From: Xanthomonas sp. DAR 80977
GTDB taxonomy: Bacteria; Pseudomonadota; Gammaproteobacteria; Xanthomonadales; Xanthomonadaceae
Direction: 5' to 3'
Assembly: GCF_041240605.1 (NCBI RefSeq)
Contig: NZ_CP162487.1
Coordinates: forward strand, 2,549,001 to 2,613,000
Length of the DNA: 64,000 bases
The notes below the pieces were generated by a model. That model saw nothing but the letters and a program-made list of their open reading frames with translations. It was not told the DNA's origin and made no database searches. Both the position numbers and the translations under genes were made by a program. Position 1 is the first letter of the stretch. Every line of letters begins with the position of its first letter. Of the stretch, positions 55,601 through 63,345 are shown piece by piece.

Positions 55601-56511
55601 ATGGCCTCGGCGCTGTCCAGGTTCTGCAGCGCGTCCTCCAGCATCAGCAGGAAGCTGTCGTGGGCCTGCGCGCGGGTCTGCTCGGTGCGGTCGATGCCGT
55701 GGACCAGCACGCCGGTGACCTTGCCTTCGGCGTCGCGCATCGGCTGGTACACGCATTCCAGCGTGGTTTCGGAGACCGTCTCGTGCGGCGTGCGGCGCAG
55801 GTTGAAGGTCATCGATTCGCCGGTGAAGGGCAGGCCGCTGGCGCGTACGTTGTCGAGCAGGCGGATGAAACCCTGCTGCTGGATCTCCGGGATCGCCTCG
55901 GCCAGCGGCTTGCCGACCACCTCGCGCGGCCCGACCAGTTGCTGGTAGCGCCGGTTGACGCTCTCGACCACGTAGTCCGGGCCACGCAGGATCGCCAGCG
56001 CCGCCGGCGACTGCTCGAACGCGTCGGCCATCTGCGCCCGCTGCGCGTCCAGCGCCCGCAGCAAGCCATCGCGTTCGCGTTCCAGCTTGATCCGTGCCGT
56101 GTCCTCGGTACACACGCACAGCACGCCGCCGATGCCGCCGTGGTCGTCGAAGACCGGGCTGTAGGAAAAGGTGAAATAGACCTCTTCCTCGTAGCCGTTG
56201 CGCATCATCACGAACGGCACGTGCTCGTTCCAGGTCGGCTCGCCGGTCGCCAGCACCTGTTCGGCCTGCGCCGACACCGTCGGCCAGACGTCCGGCCACA
56301 CCTCGGCCACCGCACGCCCGAACGCGAAGGGGTGGCGCATCCCCAGGATCGGGATGTAGGCGTCGTTGTACAGGTTGATCATCCGCGGTCCCCAGCGGAT
56401 CACCATCGGGAAACGCGAGCTCAGGCAGATCGACAATGCCGAGCGCAGACTCTGCGGCCATTCCCGCAGCGGGCCCAGTTCATGGCCCGACCAATCCTTG
56501 GCGCGCAGCAA
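52666..56511 (-). CDS. large multi-PAS/GAF hybrid histidine kinase
   Basis: 1281 residues from TTG 56511. The first ~115 residues are a PAS-like module that begins GPLREWPQSLRSALSICLSS. A PAS domain (~140-270), a GAF domain (~285-450), two PAS/PAC domains (~460-590 and ~590-710, each with YRLRRHDGEYRW-like ends) and a second GAF (~725-880) follow. Then HisKA with the His in ATLSHELRTPLNAILG, HATPase (NLIGNAIKFTPSAGK, GLGLGLAIAKQL), and a receiver with the Asp in LLVSDVGMPRRDG. Start uncertain: family-like sequence continues upstream of the TTG (PPPVWLPANSVTAEL) to a stop, but without ATG or GTG. Soluble. A single receiver gene lies 114 bp upstream. Confidence 0.88.
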   Translation of the reverse strand: MLRAKDWSGHELGPLREWPQSLRSALSICLSSRFPMVIRWGPRMINLYNDAYIPILGMRHPFAFGRAVAEVWPDVWPTVSAQAEQVLATGEPTWNEHVPFVMMRNGYEEEVYFTFSYSPVFDDHGGIGGVLCVCTEDTARIKLERERDGLLRALDAQRAQMADAFEQSPAALAILRGPDYVVESVNRRYQQLVGPREVVGKPLAEAIPEIQQQGFIRLLDNVRASGLPFTGESMTFNLRRTPHETVSETTLECVYQPMRDAEGKVTGVLVHGIDRTEQTRAQAHDSFLLMLEDALQNLDSAEAICETGAELLGRHLQANRCAYAIVDADEDAFDVRADYVDGTAHLTGRARFSEFGSDLLECMRENRPWVVQDTEAYAPPLHVDDPGYRRLGMRAMLSAPLHKAGRLVAVVGVHQLQPRVWTSAEIELVRLVAARCWESMERAGAQSDLARSEARLRELADAMPQIVFTATPDGEVDYFNRRWYEYTGLPAGESGYASWRKVHTEDGLARAMQAWPHAVRSGEPYEIEYPLRRHDGSYRWHLGRALPIRDGDGAIVRWIGTNTDIHDRRVVEQRLQESELRFRNLCDNAPVLIWMGNADGDCEYVSRQWYLFTGQTEQEAMGSGWMEKIHPDDAAAVGRTMARAAADRRAFAIEYRLRRHDGEYRWCVDTASPRFSASGQFLGFIGSLLDIAERKRIENATVAERAALEMITTGKPLSAVLESIARGIEAQSDVGLRCTIMLVDEHRQCLLEGAAPSMPASFRKVVHRLPIGERSGCCGRAAFLRRQVLCSDVRVDPNWQDYLVAAAEADIVSCCSTPILASDGQVLGVVALYYPFVHYPTVHEQDLARSASHLAGIIIERRETDQRLQQLLAAEQSARGEAERASRMKDEFLATLSHELRTPLNAILGWSRLMQGDAVREKDLARGLEVIERSAHAQAQIIDDLLDMSAILSGKVRLDPTELDLCALLGEALDAARPGAEGKGIDIVLQPCDDSPALPYLGDAVRLRQVLTNLIGNAIKFTPSAGKITVTLDSSSTHLRICVSDSGVGIDPAFLPHVFDRFRQADASSTRSAGGLGLGLAIAKQLAEMHHGQLSVSSDGIGLGATFTLLLPRNDLQGMGPARRNDGAAIAAAALQRGGVRLNGVRVLVVDDDMDSRGVTQRFLQEAGAVVEAAVSADDAESLLRERPYDLLVSDVGMPRRDGHSLIRSVRARGAGAVSRIPAIALTAYVRGEDRSLALEAGFNAHLGKPVDPTKLIALAASLTQPQVAAEPDPNATAEPA

Positions 56512-56625
56512 CTCTGCCGTAACGCTGTTGGCGGGCAGCCAGACAGGAGGAGGCGAGCAGTCGTGAGCGTTGATGGCGATGTCCCTTGAATCGATCCCTG
56601 CGGGGCAGGCTCCCGATCGGGATTG

Positions 56626-57006
56626 TCAAGGCCGGGCGGTCATTTTCGCGTGAGCATCGCCCAGCGCCTTGATCAGCTGTTCCGACAGGTACGGCTTGGT
56701 CAGGACCACGCCGGCGGCGAAGCCGGCAGGAAGCGACTCGGCGGCGACGCCGGTGGCCAGCACATACGGGATCGCCTGTTCGGTGAGCATCCGCGCGACC
56801 GCTTCGCTGGTCTCGCCCGCGGCCAGGCGGAAATCGAGCACCGCCCGGTCGGGGCGCTCCTGTTCGATCAGCGCCAGCGCCTGCCGTACCGACTCGGCAG
56901 GGCCGATCACCTCGGCACCGGCTTGGGCAAGCTGCAGTTCCAGCAGCGTGGCGTTCATTTCGTCATTCTCGACCACCAGGATACGCAGGCCCCGCAATGC
57001 CGACAT
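56626..57006 (-). CDS. single-domain response regulator (CheY-like)
   Basis: 126 residues from ATG 57006 (MSALRGLRILVVENDEMNAT); a longer frame adds 16 unrelated residues. Acidic END pocket, Asp in RAVLDFRLAAGETS as phosphorylation site, Lys in VLTKPYLSEQ. No output domain. It is in the same direction as, and just upstream of, the large hybrid kinase, so it may accept phosphate from it. Confidence 0.88.
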   Translation of the reverse strand: MSALRGLRILVVENDEMNATLLELQLAQAGAEVIGPAESVRQALALIEQERPDRAVLDFRLAAGETSEAVARMLTEQAIPYVLATGVAAESLPAGFAAGVVLTKPYLSEQLIKALGDAHAKMTARP

Positions 57007-57140
57007 CGCTTGCTCGTTAAGGTTTGGGAACGGAAAGTATAGCGGCAGCCGCAAGGGCCCCGGTTAGATCGCGATCCCAGCGAACATGAAGGGTTTACCC
57101 CTGTCGCAGGCGCGTGCGCTCGGCTATACTTCGCGGCCGC

Positions 57141-57227
57141 GCCGAAGTGGCGGAATCGGTAGACGCAGCGGACTCAAAATCCGCCGCCCTTAAAAGCGTG
57201 TGGGTTCGAGTCCCACCTTCGGCACCA
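57141..57227 (+). tRNA. tRNA-Leu(CAA)
   Basis: 87 nt including encoded CCA. Acceptor GCCGAAG pairs with CTTCGGC. The anticodon loop CTCAAAA gives CAA. The long variable arm (CCGCCCTTAAAAGCGTG) is that of a class II tRNA. A TATACT -10 lies at 57125-57130. Confidence 0.95.
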
Positions 57228-57233
57228 GGACCT

Positions 57234-57262
57234 ACGGCAGCTTCGGCTGCCGTTTGTTTTTT
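57234..57262 (+). terminator. terminator of tRNA-Leu
   Basis: ACGGCAGC-TTCG-GCTGCCGT, an 8-bp stem capped by a stable UUCG tetraloop, followed by TTTGTTTTTT. Confidence 0.9.
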
Positions 57263-57723
57263 GCGCGCTGGTCCGGTCCCGCAGGCCCGCACGGACCTGC
57301 GGCCGCACCGCAGCGCTCGGCCACGACCACCTCTCCCCCCGACACACTGACGGATGTCGCGCCCGATCCGGACCGCAGTGCATCGAATGAAGATCACCAA
57401 GCGGTCGAGCAGGGCGGCAGCGCGCGCCGACTGCCGCAGATGCGCGCGCGTGGCGTGTCGGCATCCGCTCGGCCCAAGCGCCAGGTGCGTCAACGCCTGT
57501 GGGAAGCCGGCAGCAACGACGCGCCATATATATGGAGAAGCGCGTGACGCGCGATGCGGCATTCGTTTTCCGCCTGGCCGATTGGTCGAAGCGCGTGGGC
57601 GGCGCCTGGTTTTCTTGCGATGGAAGCGCAACGTGTCGATGCGTTGGGTGCACGCGATTGCGGCCGCGACCGCCGATGGCGGAAATCCCGTTGTGCGTCG
57701 CGTTAAAAAACTTCAAAAAACGC
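57263..57723. other. 460-bp non-coding stretch between tRNA genes
   Basis: No credible gene. A perfect CCATATATATGG palindrome lies at 57524-57535, and an A/T-rich patch (TTAAAAAACTTCAAAAAACG) at 57704-57723 is probably an UP-element for the tRNA promoter just downstream. Confidence 0.5.
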
Positions 57724-57752
57724 TTGCGCGGACCGGATGCCATCGCTAATAT
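57724..57752 (+). promoter_or_regulatory. promoter of the first tRNA-Ala/tRNA-Glu unit
   Basis: TTGCGC (57724-57729), 17-bp spacer, TAATAT (57747-57752), with an A-tract upstream and a GC-rich discriminator, as expected of a stringently controlled tRNA promoter. Confidence 0.75.
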
Positions 57753-57773
57753 TCCGCTCCTCGCAGCACACGT

Positions 57774-57849
<76 letters not shown>

Positions 57850-57897
57850 ACTTTTTCGGGCACTAGGCCTGTCCGCAAAAGCTACATCGTTATCAGC

Positions 57898-57973
57898 GTC
57901 CCCATCGTCTAGAGGCCTAGGACATCACCCTTTCACGGTGGCGACCGGGGTTCGAATCCCCGTGGGGACGCCA
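57898..57973 (+). tRNA. tRNA-Glu(TTC), copy 1
   Basis: 76 nt with CCA; GTCCCCA acceptor start, TTTCAC anticodon loop (TTC), GGTTCGAATCC T-arm. Confidence 0.95.
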
Positions 57974-57993
57974 TTTTATTCGCAGCAAATCTG

Positions 57994-58019
57994 AAGTCCG
58001 GCACTGCCGGACTTTTTTT
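57994..58019 (+). terminator. terminator of the first tRNA-Ala/Glu unit
   Basis: AAGTCCGGC-ACT-GCCGGACTT stem (9 bp) running into seven T residues. Confidence 0.9.
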
Positions 58020-58028
58020 GTGCGGGAT

Positions 58029-58057
58029 TTGTACATCCCGCAGGAATCGGGTAAGAT
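58029..58057 (+). promoter_or_regulatory. promoter of the second tRNA-Ala/tRNA-Glu unit
   Basis: TTGTAC (58029-58034), exactly 17 bp, TAAGAT (58052-58057), placed the same distance from the tRNA as in the first unit. Confidence 0.65.
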
Positions 58058-58078
58058 TCCGCTTCTGCCAGTACACGT

Positions 58079-58154
<76 letters not shown>

Positions 58155-58199
58155 AGTTTTCGGACATAGGCCTGTCCGCAAAGCGGCAACACCATCAGC

Positions 58200-58275
58200 G
58201 TCCCCATCGTCTAGAGGCCTAGGACATCACCCTTTCACGGTGGCGACCGGGGTTCGAATCCCCGTGGGGACGCCA
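58200..58275 (+). tRNA. tRNA-Glu(TTC), copy 2
   Basis: Identical to copy 1 over 76 nt. Confidence 0.95.
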
Positions 58276-58287
58276 TTCCATACGAAG

Positions 58288-58314
58288 ACACCCGGCACTG
58301 CCGGGTGTTTTTTT
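58288..58314 (+). terminator. terminator of the second tRNA-Ala/Glu unit
   Basis: ACACCCGGC-ACT-GCCGGGTGT stem followed by seven T residues; it shares the CCGGCACTGCCGG core with the first terminator. Confidence 0.9.
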
Positions 58315-58390
58315 GTCTGCGTTTTTCTCAGGCGCGGCCGGCCGGCCGGCGAGCGCAGCCGCGCGGCGCGCTCGCGTGCCGCTGCGCGGT

Positions 58391-60271
58391 TCAGCGCAGC
58401 AGCTTGCGGATCTCCAGGATGGCTTGCGGGGTTTCCTGCACGCTGTGCCCGGAGGTCACCACGGTCTCCGACGCCGCCCCGGCCAGATGCGCGCTCCAGT
58501 AGGGCACGACGCCGTCGTCGGATTGCGCCAACGGCACCCGCGCATCGCGGCGGGCGATGATCGAGTGGTAGCGCACCTTCGGCGAGATCCGCAGATCCGC
58601 CGCGGCCTGCACGAAGTCGTCGCGGTCGTTGAGGTTGTCCATGCTGGTCGGCAGCTTGCCGACCAGGCCGGTGCTGGTGATGTCCTTGAACTGGTCGAGA
58701 ATGCGTGCCGGTATGCCGATCAGGCGCCCCACCAGGCTGCCGAGCATGCCGGTCGCCTGCGGCGTCCCGCGATGCGGCGAGGCGAGGAAGATCGCCTCGG
58801 AGACTTCCGGCATCGGCTCGAAATGCAGCATCGGCGACAGTTTGCCTTGCAGCGTCTGCAGCGCCGGCGCGGGGAGCGTGCTGTTGCCGAACAGGCGCTG
58901 CCAGAGCCGGTCGCCGTCGCTGGAGGACACCATCAAGCGCGCCAGCACGCCGCCCATGCTGTGCCCGACCAGCAGCATGTCGTGCGCCGAGGCGCTGCGC
59001 CGTTGCGGATCGAAATGGTCCAGCGCCTGCTGCAGGCCCTTGCGGATCTCGAGGTGGTTGTAGGCGATCGGCAGATTGGTCGGGTAGTAGACCAGCCAGA
59101 TCTGGTAGCGGGCGCGCAGCTGTTCGTCGCCGAGCAGTTCGTTGGCCAGGTTCACCCAGGCCTCGGGACTGCTGGCCAGGCCGTGCAGCAGCACCAGCAC
59201 CCGGCGGTTGGGATCGTAGGGCTGGGTCAGGAAGATGTGCGGCCGGTCGATGCCGTGGGCCATGCCGAACAGCGTCCGCAGCGATTGCTCGGCGAAACCG
59301 GAGCGCGCCATCCACACGCCATGGCCGGCGCTGAAGTTGCCGGCCAGCGGCACCGTGTAGCCGCCCAGCGTGGCATGGGCGCTCAGGTACGGGTCGTAGG
59401 CTTCCACCCGCACGGCCCGACTGGCCAGCACCTCGGCCAGGGTGTGGCCATCGAAGCGCAGCAACACGGTCAGGCTCGGCGTCGGCATTTCGCTGTAGGC
59501 CGGGCTCGCCTGGTCCGCTTCGCTCGCCGCGTTGTGCAGCGACGTCGCGTTCGGCAGCACCGCGACCATCTCCGAACCGAACCCGTCGCGCCGGTAGACG
59601 CTGCGCAGCCCGGTGAAGCGCAGGCCGCTGGCCGGCAGCATCGCGTCCGGCATCGGCATGTCCTGCAATGCGCCCAACTGGCTCACGTCCAGGACGATCC
59701 TCCAGCCGGGCAGGGCCGACAATTCCGCCGCGCTGTCGGCCTGCTGGCCCTGCTGCTGGAAGCGCACGAACAGCGCCGATACCGCCTGCTGCACCGCGTA
59801 GTTGTAGTAGTCGCGAACCTGGGTCTGGCGGTCCTCGAAGGCGCGCTCGCTGGGCGCGCGGTCGCTGAAGAACAGGTAGGCATAGGCGTAACGCGCGGTC
59901 TCCAGCCAGGCGCCCAGGGCGGCGTCGCTGCGCGGCTGGCGCTTGGCCAATTGCAGCGAGGCCTGCAGCCACAGCTCGGCGACGGTCGCCAGCTTGCGCT
60001 CCTGGACCACGCCGTCGTTGTCGAGCAGCTGCTCGGCGCACTGCCGGGTCTGGATGCTGCATGCGCTCTCGCTCAGGCCGATCACCGCGAGCGTCTCGAT
60101 CGCCGGGGTGCTGAGGTGGCCGCTGCTGAGCGGGTCGCCGCGCTTGGCCTGGATGTACTCCGCCGCGCTCACCGGTTTCAGCGTGACCATCGCACAGCCG
60201 CTGGCGCCCAGCGCCAGGCACAGCACGGCGAGCATGCGCCAGGCCAGGCCGCGGCTGCGCCGGCCGCTCAC
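58391..60271 (-). CDS. lipoprotein alpha/beta hydrolase (lipase-like)
   Basis: 626 residues from GTG 60271, which overlaps the RND stop (GTGA). Lipoprotein signal MLAVLCLALGASGC with the lipobox Cys. The first ~330 residues are a domain of unknown role. The C-terminal part is a hydrolase: VLVLLHGLASSPEAW (oxyanion loop), nucleophile Ser in LVGHSMGGVLARL, a later Asp (probably DDGVVPYWSAHL) and His in VTSGHSVQE. Probably anchored to the outer membrane, facing the periplasm. Its translational coupling to an RND pump is unusual. Confidence 0.82.
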   Translation of the reverse strand: MSGRRSRGLAWRMLAVLCLALGASGCAMVTLKPVSAAEYIQAKRGDPLSSGHLSTPAIETLAVIGLSESACSIQTRQCAEQLLDNDGVVQERKLATVAELWLQASLQLAKRQPRSDAALGAWLETARYAYAYLFFSDRAPSERAFEDRQTQVRDYYNYAVQQAVSALFVRFQQQGQQADSAAELSALPGWRIVLDVSQLGALQDMPMPDAMLPASGLRFTGLRSVYRRDGFGSEMVAVLPNATSLHNAASEADQASPAYSEMPTPSLTVLLRFDGHTLAEVLASRAVRVEAYDPYLSAHATLGGYTVPLAGNFSAGHGVWMARSGFAEQSLRTLFGMAHGIDRPHIFLTQPYDPNRRVLVLLHGLASSPEAWVNLANELLGDEQLRARYQIWLVYYPTNLPIAYNHLEIRKGLQQALDHFDPQRRSASAHDMLLVGHSMGGVLARLMVSSSDGDRLWQRLFGNSTLPAPALQTLQGKLSPMLHFEPMPEVSEAIFLASPHRGTPQATGMLGSLVGRLIGIPARILDQFKDITSTGLVGKLPTSMDNLNDRDDFVQAAADLRISPKVRYHSIIARRDARVPLAQSDDGVVPYWSAHLAGAASETVVTSGHSVQETPQAILEIRKLLR

Positions 60272-63200
60272 GCCGCGGCCGCCTGCAGCGCGCTGCGGCC
60301 GTTGCGCAGCGAGAACAGCAGGTCGTACAGCACCGGGATCACCCCGAGCGTGACCAGCGTGCCCAGCGCCAGGCCGCCGATCATGGTGATCGCCATGCCG
60401 GTCCACAACGGCCCGGCGAACAGCATCAGCGGGATCAGGCCGACGATGCAGGTCAGCTTGGTCATCACGATCGGACGCAGGCGCTTGACCGCCGCGGCGA
60501 CCACCGCCTCGCGCCGGTCCAGGCCATCGGCCAGCTCGGCATCGATGCGCTCCAGCAGCAGCACCGCGTTGTTGACGATGATGCCGGCCAGCGCGAGCAG
60601 GCCGAAGGTGGCCATGAAGCCGAACGGATAGCCGGTGACGAGCAGCGCGAGCGCCGCGCCGATCAGCACGAACGGAATGCTGGCGACGACGATGAACAGC
60701 TTGCGGAACGAGTTGAATTGCCAGATGAACAACAGCAGGATCGCGCCAAGCGCATGCGGCATGTACTGCAGCAAGGCCTGGTTGGCCTCGGCCGAGTCCT
60801 CTAGCTCGCCGCCCATCTCGATGCGGTAGCCGGGCGGCAGGCGCAGCGCGGCGACCTTGTCGGCCACGGCGGCGATGACTTCGTCGGTGGTCATGGCCGG
60901 ATTGCGGCCGGTCACGGTGATGGCGCGGCTCAGGTTGCGGCGCTGGATCGCCGACGGTTCGGACGATAACGCAATATCCGCGATCGCCGACAACGGCACG
61001 GCGGCGCCGCCGGCCTGCGGATAGAGCAGGGTGCTGCCCGGATCGCTGGCCTCGGCGCGTTCGTCGGCGCCGCCACGCAGCACGATCGGCACGTTGACGC
61101 TGTCGTCGCGGATCACCGAGGCGTCGATGCCGCTGTAGCGCAGCTGCAGGGCCTGGGCGATGTCGTCGCTGCTCAGCCCGGCGCGGCGCGCCTTGACCTG
61201 GTCGACCCGGACCTCGTAGCGGGGAATGCGGATTTCCCAGTCGTCGCTGACGTCGACGGTACCGGGCAGCTGCCGCAGCGCCTGGGCGATCCCGCCGGCG
61301 ATGCGGCGCAACTGGCCTTCGTCCGGACCGACCACCCGGTAGACCGCCACGCCGGACTCGGTCGACCCCAACGAAAAGCGCTTGGGCTCCGCGCGCACGC
61401 CCGGATAGTTCTTGCGTATGTGCTCGCGAACGTGGGCAATCAGGGCGTCGATATCCGTCCCTGGGCGAACGCTGACGGTGAAGTAGGCGATGTTGGGGGC
61501 GGCCTGCGGCGGATTCAGGCCCAGCACGATTCGCGGTCCGCCATCGGCCACGTAGCCGATGCTGTCGACGATCTCGGTGTGCTTGCGATCGGCCAGCCAG
61601 CGGCTGATCGACTGCACCGTCCGCAACGTTTCGCGCGAATCGCTGCCCGGCTGCAGGGTCACCGGCATCTGGAACTGCAGGCGGTCGGACTTGGGCAGGA
61701 AGCTGTAGGGGATCGAACCGAGGATGGTGGCCGCTCCGGCCAACAGCAGCAGCATGCTGCCGAGGAACAGCGCCTTGTGCCCGAGCAGGGTTTCGATGAC
61801 GCGCCGGTAGCCGCGGTACAGCCTGGAGTCGTAGTGGTCCGCGCCATCGGCATGCGCAGCGCCGTGCGCACGCGCGAAGTACATGCACAGCAGCGGGGTC
61901 ACGGTGACGCTGAGCAGCCACGAGCCGAGCAGGGTCACCGCCAGCACGATCGCCAGCGAGCGCATGTATTCGTTGGTGCTGGTCTGGCCGAAGAAGAAGG
62001 GCGAGAACGCGAGCACGATGACCAGCGAGGAGGTCAGCAACGGCAGCGCCAGGGTACGCCCGGCCGCCTCGCAGGCCTGCCGGCGTTCCTCGCCGGCGGC
62101 CAGGCGGCGCTCGATGTCTTCGGCAATGACGATGCCGTTGTCCACCAGCAGCCCGAGCGCCAGGATGATCGCGGCGATGGAGACGGTCTGCAGTTCCACG
62201 TCCAGCGCCCGCATCACGATCAGCGTGCCGAGAATGGTCAGCGGCACGATCGCGCCGACGATCAGGCCGGTGCGCCAGCCCAGGAACAGCATCACCACCG
62301 CCATCACGATGAGCACGGTCTCGCCCATGACGTGGTGCATCTTGCTCATCTCACGCTCGACCACGTCGGCCTGGAACGTGACCACGTGCTGGGAAAAGCC
62401 GACCGGCAGCGTCCGTGCGGTCTCGCCGAGCTTCTGCCGCAGCGCCTGGCCGACCTGCGCGATGTTGTAGCCGGGCGCCATCGACACCGCGACCACCACC
62501 GCCGGTTGGCCCTGGTAGATGGCGGCGCTCTCCGGCGGATCGGCCGGCATCAGCTCGATGCGCGCCAGCTGCGACAGCGGGATCTGGCGCGCGCCGTCGC
62601 CGCCGGGCGCCGAGATCGGGGTATTGCGCAGTTCGTCCAGCGTGCGGATCTCGCCGGAGGTGGTGACGGACATCGCCAGGCCGGACGCGGCGATCCGGCC
62701 GCCGCTGGCGACCACGTTCTGCGTGCGCAGCTGTTGCGCCACCGCGCTGGGGGTCAGGCCGGCCTCGCTCAGCCGGGTGCGCTCGAAGGCGATGTAGATG
62801 CGGTCCTCGCGCAGCCCGTGGAAGGTGACGCGCTCCACGCCGGGCACGGTGTACAGCTGTTCGCGCATCTGCCGCAGCGGCGCGCGCATCTCGCTGGTGC
62901 CGAAGCCCGGTGCGGTGACCGCGATCGAGGCGATGGCGACGCGGCCGAAGTCGTCGTCGACGAACGGCCCCTGCGTCCCCGGCGGCAACTCCGCGCCCGC
63001 ATCGGCGGCCTTGTTGCGCACCCGTTGCCACAGCGCGGGCAGATCGGCGACGTCGTCGCGCGCGGTCAGCTGCACGATCGCGCTGCCGGGCCGCACCGTG
63101 GTGACGATCTTCTTGATCCCGGTGAGCTCGCGCAGGTGTTCCTCCACCGGGCGCGCGATCATGTTCTCGACGCGCTCGCTGGGCATGCCCGGGAACGCGA

Positions 63201-63345
63201 CCTGCACCACCGCATCGCGCACGGTGACGCTGGGTTCCTCCTGCGAAGGAAAACCGAGGAAGGTGACGATGCCGCCGATCAGGATCAGTGCGGCGGCGAA
63301 CAGCGCGAGGCGGCTCGAAGCGAGGGTGGCGCGGGTCAGGTTCAT
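60268..63345 (-). CDS. RND-family efflux transporter, inner-membrane subunit
   Basis: 1025 residues, full RND length: helix 1, a large periplasmic loop, helices 2-6 with GLLVDNGIVIAEDIERRL in the helix-4 region, a second loop, and helices 8-12 with LALAGIIVNNAVLLLERIDA. The Asp in VDNGIVIAED is the proton-relay position. It fits the MexK/TriC-like branch of HAE1-related pumps. It exports toxic compounds together with the membrane-fusion protein encoded just before it (4-bp overlap). No outer-membrane channel gene is in view. Confidence 0.9.
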   Translation of the reverse strand: MNLTRATLASSRLALFAAALILIGGIVTFLGFPSQEEPSVTVRDAVVQVAFPGMPSERVENMIARPVEEHLRELTGIKKIVTTVRPGSAIVQLTARDDVADLPALWQRVRNKAADAGAELPPGTQGPFVDDDFGRVAIASIAVTAPGFGTSEMRAPLRQMREQLYTVPGVERVTFHGLREDRIYIAFERTRLSEAGLTPSAVAQQLRTQNVVASGGRIAASGLAMSVTTSGEIRTLDELRNTPISAPGGDGARQIPLSQLARIELMPADPPESAAIYQGQPAVVVAVSMAPGYNIAQVGQALRQKLGETARTLPVGFSQHVVTFQADVVEREMSKMHHVMGETVLIVMAVVMLFLGWRTGLIVGAIVPLTILGTLIVMRALDVELQTVSIAAIILALGLLVDNGIVIAEDIERRLAAGEERRQACEAAGRTLALPLLTSSLVIVLAFSPFFFGQTSTNEYMRSLAIVLAVTLLGSWLLSVTVTPLLCMYFARAHGAAHADGADHYDSRLYRGYRRVIETLLGHKALFLGSMLLLLAGAATILGSIPYSFLPKSDRLQFQMPVTLQPGSDSRETLRTVQSISRWLADRKHTEIVDSIGYVADGGPRIVLGLNPPQAAPNIAYFTVSVRPGTDIDALIAHVREHIRKNYPGVRAEPKRFSLGSTESGVAVYRVVGPDEGQLRRIAGGIAQALRQLPGTVDVSDDWEIRIPRYEVRVDQVKARRAGLSSDDIAQALQLRYSGIDASVIRDDSVNVPIVLRGGADERAEASDPGSTLLYPQAGGAAVPLSAIADIALSSEPSAIQRRNLSRAITVTGRNPAMTTDEVIAAVADKVAALRLPPGYRIEMGGELEDSAEANQALLQYMPHALGAILLLFIWQFNSFRKLFIVVASIPFVLIGAALALLVTGYPFGFMATFGLLALAGIIVNNAVLLLERIDAELADGLDRREAVVAAAVKRLRPIVMTKLTCIVGLIPLMLFAGPLWTGMAITMIGGLALGTLVTLGVIPVLYDLLFSLRNGRSALQAAAA

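Noticed and set aside
52295..56461. 1388-residue minus-strand frame and 1271-residue plus-strand frame (52774-56589)
   Set aside because: Both shadow the multi-PAS hybrid kinase, whose own frame contains all kinase motifs.
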